A stretch of 64,000 bases of DNA from Corticium candelabrum (Eukaryota > Porifera > Homoscleromorpha > Homosclerophorida > Plakinidae): positions 3,143,931 through 3,207,930 of the forward strand of contig NC_085088.1 in the NCBI RefSeq assembly GCF_963422355.1, read 5' to 3'. A model generated the notes under the pieces. It ran no database searches, was not told where the DNA came from, and saw only the letters and a list, made by a program, of their open reading frames with translations. Shown one piece after another: positions 56,393 through 64,000 of the stretch (positions within the stretch are counted from its first letter, which is position 1; each line of letters begins with the position of its first letter). The translations under genes and the position numbers were made by a program.

Positions 56393-57536
56393 TAGCCTCG
56401 CCCCAGGCGCAGTGTGGATTGCAGCCCCGGATGCACCGCCATCACCACTACGTCTGGTATGGTACCGCCCCTTGCGGTCAGCGTTAATCATGTCCCTGGG
56501 GACATGATTAGTGTCCATTACAAGTGTACTTTGTCGGCGTAGTAGTAGAAGCATTGCAGTAGAAGCATAAGACGCATTGCGGCTTCAACTGAGAACCTGT
56601 GTACGCGTTCAAAGGCGTATGATGCACTGCAAGTGCTATTTCTGATCTGCCATTTCCCCGCTACGCTCTCTAACGTAGCTGCAATCTCTTACTAAAGCTG
56701 GATTTACAATATGCAAACGCTTGAGCGTCGCGTCGCGTGCGTCGCGTCGCGTCACGTCGCGTAGTACAAATTCAAATTGTAAATGGTCGACGCGACGCGA
56801 CGTTCGACGGACGCGACGCTCGCAACGCGACGCGTCCAAATAGAACCAAGTTCTATTTGAGCGTCAAACCGGAAGCTGTTCACGTCGCGTCGGAAGTAGC
56901 ACCTTGATCTCGACCAATCACAGCCAACTAGAAATGCACGTTTGGTATCCGTGAGCAATGATTATTGATTTCGGCGCTGTAGTCGACGTTGAGCGGTCTA
57001 TAGATTGTGTAGGGAGCTATCCTTGCTTGTGGATGATCAACTGCAAGATGTACAAAGACCTGCGTGCAAGGGAGAACGCGTAAAAATTAATTTTGAGCAA
57101 GTTGGGGGTTCCGGCAAAGTTGTGCTAGTAGAAAACCGAAGCGTGAGTGGTCAGTTCAATAATTCAGACAGCGACGTCTACGGCGCGCTGAAATCGTATT
57201 GTGAATGGTACGACGCTTGTGACGCGTACGTGCCACTCCCGCGCAAGACAACTTGACAGGACGCACGCGACGCGACGCTCAAGCGTTTGCATATTGTAAA
57301 TCCAGCTTAACGCTTGACAGCGGCCTAAAATCGCAATATTGACAAGTACAAAGGCTAGAACAACGTCAAAGTCCAATCGAAAGCTCAGTTCCTAGCTAAT
57401 AACATTGGTATGACACGCGCTGTGGAATTTGATTTACATCCTTACTCCCGCCCAGTAAGGCGGTACTAGACCAGACGTAGTGGTGATGGCGGCGCATCCG
57501 GGGCTGCAATGCACAATGCGTCTGGGGCGAGGCTAG
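56393..57536. mobile_element. hAT-like non-autonomous element hosting another element
   Basis: Ends TAGCCTCGCCCC and inverse, about 100 bases of inverted repeat (GCAGCCCCGGATGC and inverse). A perfect 8-base target duplication CTTTCTAC lies at 56385-56392 and 57537-57544. 1144 bases, of which 612 are a nested element at 56696-57307. Confidence 0.85.
56696..57307. mobile_element. Harbinger-like MITE nested in a hAT element
   Basis: Ends AGCTGGATTTACAATATGC and inverse, flanked by TAA (56693-56695, 57308-57310). Subterminal arrays of GCGTCGCGTCGCG words occur on both sides, inverted. 612 bases, close in length to the element at 16273 but with different ends. Confidence 0.85.
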
Positions 57537-57544
57537 CTTTCTAC

Positions 57545-58237
57545 TCAAGGCAAAAGCATGGGCATAAATCTGGACTGTGCTCCTTTAAGCGTTCTATATA
57601 TGTATACTGATCTGTAAATAGATATATCTCATGTCTAGGTTGTATTCTAATAATTACTGACATATACTGTACATTGTACAGTATACCTACTAATTTTTAT
57701 CTAGAGCAGTTGGTACTTAGACTTATTGTTACGATGATGGATTACAATTTTATATCTGTCCAAATATCGCATATAAAGAGTAGATAACTTTGTCACTAGT
57801 ATGGATGGAAGACATGGCTTTCCTATACCTTTCGCGTATTGTTAAGTTGATAAATAATTTTGAACTTAGGAGTTGATTGCATTCTTCTAGAGGAGCACTT
57901 TACTGGTCAGTGTATCTCTGACTCCGCCCTCCGGCGCTAAACGTTTCTGGTCACACATCAAGTTGGGAAGTTTGGCGCCATCTCAGAGTAAACTTGATAG
58001 CTGATCATTATGCTAAGGTTACAAACCAAAACGTACAAGGCGGTTTTCCAAATAACGTCCAATGATTGTAGGTTTCGTTTGCTCGCTTCATGTAGACTTT
58101 GATATTTGCTTAGGCAAAAGTAAAACTTGCTTTCGCATCACAAACTCAACTTCAATCGACGGCGAAAAGCACACATAGGAAGATGGTTTGGCTGTAGAAT
58201 GAAGGCACTTTGTGTCACGTGATTATGTGCGGTGACG
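57545..58237. other. Gene-free stretch
   Basis: No exon or repeat of note recognised before the minisatellite. Confidence 0.4.
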
Positions 58238-58250
58238 TATGGCGTGCCAT
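58238..58250. repeat. Solo element end (ATGGCGTGCCAT)
   Basis: TATGGCGTGCCAT is the same terminus as the element at 52530-53195. It sits directly before the minisatellite and no matching inverse end was found on the far side. Confidence 0.4.
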
Positions 58251-58261
58251 TTGTGTCAAAA

Positions 58262-58625
58262 TTAGACAATGAGATGAGGCGATGAGACAATGAGATGAGG
58301 CGATGAGATCATGAGATGAGGCGATGAGACAATGAGATGAGGTGATGAGACAATGAGATGAGGCGATGAGATCATGAGATGAGACAATGAGATCATGCGA
58401 TGAGACAATGAGATGAGGCGATGAGACAATGAGATGAGGCAATGAGATCATGCGATGAGACAATGAGATAAGGCAATGAGATCATGAGATGAGGCGATGA
58501 GACCATGCGATGAGACCATGCGATGAGACAATGAGATGAGGCGATGAGACAATGAGATGAGGCGATGAGACTGTAATATGAGACTGTAATATGAGATTGT
58601 AATATGAGATTGCAATATGAGACTG
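58262..58625. repeat. 21-bp minisatellite
   Basis: About 17 units of GATGAGACAATGAGATGAGGC and variants (e.g. GATCATG), itself built from three heptamers. Because 21 is divisible by three it keeps minus-strand frames open (Ile-Ala-Ser-Ser-His). Confidence 0.95.
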
Positions 58626-59824
58626 CATGCATCGATATGAGGTACCTCGTGCAGCTACTGTATTGGAGACTGGAGATTCAGAATTATATTTTATCTGCTG
58701 CAGAGAATCTAGTTTTTGAAGGTTGTTTACTCGTGTTCTTATCAAGGCTGCATTTTTGAGCTCCACAAAACCAATTGAAGTGCGTACGCTTCCACGTACG
58801 TTTCTAAATCTAGACAACGCATGCAGTGTCGAAAGTCTTTGGTAGAGTTACAACATGTCGTTTAGATCTTGTATGCGCTAAACACTCGCTGCAACTCACT
58901 CTATTTCTACAATTGATTGGGTTGTCGATACCTAAACACGTCTAAAATTTTTAGATATAGGGACTTCGTATGATTGCCTCTGGGGAAATCCCCTTACACG
59001 TGTAGACCACTTTACCACAGTCCTCCTTCCATATTAATTAAAACTTACATAATCTCTGACACAACATCACGGATTTGCGTATATAGTCAGCGTGCACACA
59101 TGTTACGTCGTCTTTTTCTTATGTGCGTATAGATGGTGGTTTTTCATAATGCCCTCTATCACCTCTAGTAATTTTGGGTTTGCAGTTATTTAATCATTAT
59201 CAAGTCTTTGAAAAGAGTCATTTTTTCTTTATTAGAGAGTTTTTATTCGACACTTGTTGTCTGCAACTAACAGATGAAGAAAGAAAGAAGACAAGAGAAA
59301 CTTAATTACAGAGTGACTCCTGGCTTTCTCCATGTAAATCATTAATTACAGACTAAGTCTCTTTCTAGCCACATGCAGTATCCAACAGGGTGGGGTTTGT
59401 CTATTATATTTTCACTATACGCTTGCATTAATAAATATTAAATTAAAAATTAGTTGCTTGCAATTTTAATATTCTATAGGTTAGGAAAATTTGACTGATC
59501 GGTACAATTTAAAGTTATTTGAAGACTCAAACAGCACACTCAATCTTTGATCAGTTTTCCTTTTCAATGCAATGAAATATGTGCGTGGATGAATGTGGCC
59601 AGGCTATACATACTGTACAATAATTTTCGTCTTCCATGCAATTGGTAATTGACTAATAAAAGTGAACTATCCGCGTGGTGTTATTATGCCGCATATCAGA
59701 TGTTTTTTATAAACTGAACTCTCAATTTACATTTACTATGGAGAAACAAAATTGCAACAAAATGCCACATTGTAGGCAAATTAGCTATATTTCTAATGAA
59801 TTAACTCTATAATACAACTTAAGC

Positions 59825-61335
59825 AGCGACAACGGTCAGTGGATGGTCCGGCCATTTAATTTCTACATTTCAATTTCTATGTTTTATTTTTTAATTTTCA
59901 ATTTTATATTTTATTTTTGTAAAATGGTTTTTCATCTTGATATTTGATTCTTGTGATCTCTAGATTTATTTTGTTTTTACTTTACTTTCCGTCACGTGCC
60001 AAATCAAGTTGGCTGCTCTTGGCTCTGACACACAACGTTTTGCCAGTGAATATCGCGGTCCCCAGCTGTGTAGGTACGTGTATTGTACACAACACGCTAC
60101 CCTTACCGTAGACGAACCGGCTAGAGGGGGAATGCTACGAATTTAGATGTATTTAGATAGGCTCCGCTCTAGCGGATCGCCGAGTTGGCAACTGTGGTGA
60201 TGAAGTGTACAGACTCGTTTGTTGTCTAGGAATATTCGACACACAATTAAAACATAGAAACCGTCAACCTAATACAATTATGTAGTAGAGTGCGCGCTTT
60301 CACGGGCACAGTTACATAAATGTGGTACGGTACCGGTACATACCGTATAGAAGGATGGGCGTGGTAGTCAAAACAGGTCACATTTCGTCATTTGCATGAC
60401 GTCGCACGACTCACCAAGTAAACCGACATGCACGACCATCGTTTTCTACAACGCCTTCTGAACTCAATTTGAAGTCAACTCAACTGAACTCTATTTGCTC
60501 AACTCAACTCAATTAACTAACTCAACTACTAGTAGCTAACGTAGAACAATGTGCGGCTACAACTGAAAGAACATGGTCATAGCTAGTCAGCTACAACTAG
60601 TCACTAAGTAGACTACTATGTCAATGCTACGTATAGCTACGAGAGTCAATAGTGCTAGACAATGTTTGTAGATCGAGTTCTACCGTGTCACTCGGCGATC
60701 CCTGGGCTGTCATTATCGTAGCGTACGTTCACATCTGCAGTCAAGCTGCGTGACAAGGAGGCACCGGCACCTTGGATAGAAACACGACTAGTAGTTCCGT
60801 GTCCGACGAGTGAGCGGAGTTGTCCGCCGCCAAGAGCTGCCAGCGTGGTTTGGCACGTGACGAAAAGTAAAGTAAAAACAAACACCTGCTTGTGTGTTGG
60901 AAATGTGATCTCCTGAGACACGCGTTCGAATGGAAGCCCCGCTGGAACCCCCGTTGTGTCTAGTGTCTTCAGTCATTTCATTTCTAGAAACAGCATAAGC
61001 GAACTGCGCGTTCAAGTTTCTAGTTTTGAGCACATAAGTGCCTAGAAATCAAACTTTAAAAATAAATCTAAAGATCACAAGAATCAAACGTCATCAGATA
61101 AAAACCATTCTATAAATAATAAAAGGAGAATAAAAAAATTAAAAATTAAAAGTTAATATTTAAGATATACCAAATTTTAAATAAGAATGCAAATAAAAAA
61201 TTAAATATTGAAAAATAAAAATTAAAAATTAAAAACATTACAGAATTAAATAAAAATAAATAAAAATTAAAAAATGAAAACATAAAAATTGAAATGTAGA
61301 AAATTAAATGACCAGACCATCCACTGACTGACAAC
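59825..61335. mobile_element. Possible TIR element of about 1.5 kb
   Basis: CAGTGGATGGTCCGGCCATT at about 59837 and the inverse CCAGACCATCCACTG at about 61311, each followed inward by ATTTAATTT...TGAAAT. The inverted ends extend about 50 bases. The interior has no recognised coding region, and long A/T-rich runs lie near both ends. Target duplication unclear. Confidence 0.55.
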
Positions 61336-61360
61336 TCCATGTTACACATGACCTATATAT

Positions 61361-62535
61361 TTATGCATTTGCAGCATAGACAAATTCACGGGCTCTAACA
61401 TAAATATCTACTCCCTGACAGTCAGAATCAGCCATTGGGTCTATCAGCATGACCAGATCCTGCAATTGCAAAGAAGAGAGGGCGTCTTCTATCTGCGGTA
61501 CTTGAACAACATCACAATCATCTAGACCATTCAATGGAATGGGTCCATGGCCATCAATGCCATAACCATCAATTGCACCCTCAAAGAGAAACAATAATCA
61601 CATAATTAGTAATCACTAGGAAGGACAATAGCATCACTAACAATGTCCAGGTCTTCCATATTTCGAAGTTCTGCCCCCTGCAGCATTCCTGTTATCCATA
61701 GCTGAATAGGTGTACTGTTTCTAGCAGTCCGAAGTCGATGATTTTTGTAGCCGTCACAAAATTGTTTAATAGCGTGGTTTATTCTGGGCAGGTACACGTA
61801 CTGTAAGCAAAATAAATCTTTGCCATTTGTTACATCAAGGAGAAAACACTCTTCTAAGTTCCGGAACAGAAAGTAGAAAAGAAAGGTACATCCTTGGAAA
61901 AGGTCTCTCCAGAAACGCTCAATCCGTTGGTTATGCACGCTCCGTCCTGTTATCATACTGCCTCGTCCTGGTCCTCTGTGTTCTAACATAAACCTTGATA
62001 TTTCTACATTTTCCATTCCTTTGTCTGACCTTACCCTTGATGGCAACCCAAACTGTCGAACAGCTTCTAGAAATGACTCCAACACTGTTGTCGCACGGTT
62101 GTTAGTAGAGCATTTACAAAACACGGGTATTCGACTATATCCGTCTACTCCACCATGGATGACAAAATGCCATCTGCAAAAACCCAACATCAAGATATAC
62201 ACATAAATACAGAATAGTTCACTAAGTGTAGAATTGAAACTCACATGCATCTCTGATTATACTTAATTAAATTGATGTACATAGGCAAGATTCATAATTC
62301 ATCTATTTTATTATATGGTATTATATTTTATGGTATTATATTTTCTGGTATTATATTTTCTGGTATTATATTTATATTATATTCATAATCATATTGTATT
62401 AGTTTTCTACCATTTTACTAGTGATTCGGAAAACCAAAAATATGCATACAAAGAGAGTGAAGGACAAACCAAAAGATAGCATAAAAACAAACAGACAATC
62501 ACAACAACACGTAGAGAGACAAGAGACAGACAGAG

Positions 62536-62594
<59 letters not shown>

Positions 62595-63970
62595 AGGACG
62601 AACAGACAGACAGAAGGACGAACAGACAGACAGACAGACGGACAAAGACAGGCAAACAGGTGTTGTTCTGTTCAGTAGAAAAGACTTTCGAAAATGACTT
62701 TGGGTGCTTTCACACTGACTTAGGCTAACCTATTTAAGCAAGCTGAGTAAACACTACCCTAGGGAACATGTAGTAGGTTAACAAAGTTATCCTAATTAAT
62801 GGCTTCAGCTAACCTAGGTTATCGCTGACCCACTTGCAAGTTAGGTTAGAACTCGGTCGCTCCGCCTACACCTAGGTCACTCCGTCTTCTAGCATAGCGA
62901 AGAATGGCGCGTTTTCTAGAATGTGCTACAAACGCTTCAAAGCTACACGGGCGCGTCTTCAGTGGAAAAGGAGGAGGCGAAGAAAAGCGCGTCGGCAACG
63001 AGAGGTTCTTTTTACTACTCTCCTAGTGTTGCTGTGCAGAATGTACAACCAGATGTAGCTTGTAAAGATCATGTCCCTAGTGAGAGGACGAAACCCTCCA
63101 AACCTTGCAGACATTGACAGGACAACAATGACAAGATATACATAATTAGTATCTAGATTAGTTAGTGGGTCATTTCTGAGCTGTGTGAACACTGCGCAGT
63201 GTTAAATGGCGTCTGGAGTTAACCTAGCTAGAAACGTCGTGTGAATGCACCTTTCATACGTACCGTATCAGCTTGTGGTTTCCGTCTACATGCCACAACG
63301 CATTAGGTCCACTGACACGGTAAACTCTCCTAGGAATTGAAGTAGCCCATCGTTCAGCAACTCCAATCGGGTCAACTCTAGCTACCGACAGGCGTATCCT
63401 ATGTCGCTGGATGATAATACCTCTTGATCGCAGCAGTCCATCCATCATACTGTATCCAGCGTCCGGAAATCCCCGTTTGATCTCTAGCACGGTTCTGTCC
63501 AGCTCGGCATCGTTTATATCTGCGTACCTTCGAGCTACCGATAGATCCCATTCACGCATTCGCCTGTTGACAGTACTCCTGCACACTCCAAGTAGCTCAG
63601 CTATCGATGAAACAGAAAAGCCATGATCAACTAGAAATATCAGCTGTTCCTGCCCGATGTCCAGTCGTGGTCTACCCCTGCTCCCTGTTGCAATGGCACC
63701 AGCTGTGAACGCTCGCATATCCACTGTGTGTCCAAACGAACTGGTTATCGCGGAAAACGCTTCTACGAGGCTTCCAATATATCGGCCTAATGGAGTCAGT
63801 CCATTCTCTCCGCCTTCCACCATTCCAACAAGATGATGATGAATGGTTTCACCAAGGAGAAGAAGATCATCAGCATCCCCTTGCACCATTGCCTCTGGTT
63901 CATCAGCAGTTGTCAGCCACTGGTCAAGTCTACGCAGAAACAAACGCACCTGACCGAAGAAAGCATCCAT
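61361..63970 (-). CDS. DDE integrase-core protein of a widespread animal family
   Basis: Exon 63970-63264 encodes an N-terminal region with a helix-turn-helix (SVSSIAELLGVCRSTVNRRM) and ends HVDGNHKLI-R. The intron 63263-62174 (gtacgt...tttgcag) joins it to exon 62173-61606, restoring RWHFVIHGGVDGYSR. Catalytic-type residues are Asp in GGVDGYSR, Asp in RSDKGMEN and Glu in NQRIERFWRD, a retroviral-integrase-like D-D-E. The frame then stops at 61606, but a C-terminal piece with YGIDGHGPIP and VPQIEDAL follows at about 61573-61361 in another frame, so a short intron or frame break lies between. This family (integrase domain with DGNHKLIRW motif) recurs in many animals; I do not know whether this copy is domesticated or transposon-borne. 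Confidence 0.75.
62312..62385. repeat. 15-bp tandem repeat
   Basis: About five units of GGTATTATATTTTCT and variants in the intron of the integrase gene. Confidence 0.85.
62518..62650. repeat. (GACA)n array in integrase intron
   Basis: About 130 bases of GACA with GAAG and GACG variants. Confidence 0.95.
62701..63252. mobile_element. MITE-like insert in integrase intron
   Basis: GGGTGCTTTCACAC and the inverse GTGTGAATGCACC bracket about 550 bases with internal AACCTAGGTTA words. The integrase intron is therefore largely repeat derived. Target duplication not resolved. Confidence 0.55.
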
Positions 63971-64000
63971 TTGTCAGATAGATAATAAGATGGGCTGGTC

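Noticed and set aside
58262..58625. Regular direct repeats resembling a CRISPR array
   Set aside because: Units are contiguous without unique spacers, and the DNA is eukaryotic.
58215..58817. Overlapping minus-strand frames rich in Ile-Ala-Ser-Ser-His
   Set aside because: Produced by the 21-bp minisatellite, whose period is divisible by three.

Overview
This is eukaryotic, almost certainly animal, nuclear DNA. Genes are split by GT-AG introns and long microsatellites are dense: (GT)n, (CA)n, (TA)n and (GACA)n. Degraded Ty3/gypsy retrotransposons and many non-autonomous DNA transposons are present. The proteins include secreted galectins and transmembrane receptor kinases. The mix of a Kelch-ectodomain TKL receptor kinase, galectin and beta-trefoil secreted proteins and an animal-type integrase gene suggests an early-branching metazoan. 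A sponge is my guess; it rests on protein character and general knowledge, not on a marker gene. A 200-base N run at 40217-40416 is an assembly gap.

Layout. 0.1-4.3 kb (+) and 12.5-17.7 kb (+) hold two paralogous single-pass receptor kinases. Each has a signal peptide, Kelch-repeat ectodomain, cysteine-rich GCC2/GCC3-like module, EGF-like module, one membrane segment and a complete TKL-type kinase domain. Both carry one intron at the same kinase-domain position. Between them lie two large inverted-repeat (foldback) elements. 17.7-25 kb is mostly gene-poor repeat sequence with one doubtful small gene. 25.1-26.4 kb (+) holds a small secreted beta-trefoil protein. 28.6-54.5 kb (-) holds four more members of that family. 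Two of them (33-35 kb and 48-51 kb) have a galectin domain between the signal peptide and the trefoil. The 48-51 kb copy reads through all five exons without a break; the 33-35 kb copy has a frameshift; the 37-38.6 kb copy is a pseudogene; the 54 kb copy is trefoil-only with its first exon unseen. The two galectin copies lie in a duplicated block (about 28.6-36.8 kb and 44.5-52.5 kb) that also carries one end of a Ty3/gypsy element, so the block was copied after the retrotransposon landed. A nearly full-length but decayed gypsy element with 137-bp LTRs and an exact 5-bp target duplication lies at 41.6-45.9 kb. 55-57.6 kb contains three non-autonomous transposons, one nested in another. 58.3-58.6 kb is a 21-bp minisatellite. 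61.4-64 kb (-) is a DDE-integrase gene.

How the parts relate. The receptor kinases and the secreted lectin/trefoil family are both cell-surface or extracellular. In five genes the start codon sits directly on a 3' splice-site-like AG, which suggests a 5' UTR intron or spliced-leader trans-splicing. Paralogous blocks act as filled/empty site controls for several transposons. The feature I consider most likely to be new is the secreted galectin plus FGF/IL-1-like trefoil fusion family, followed by the Kelch/GCC/EGF TKL receptor pair.
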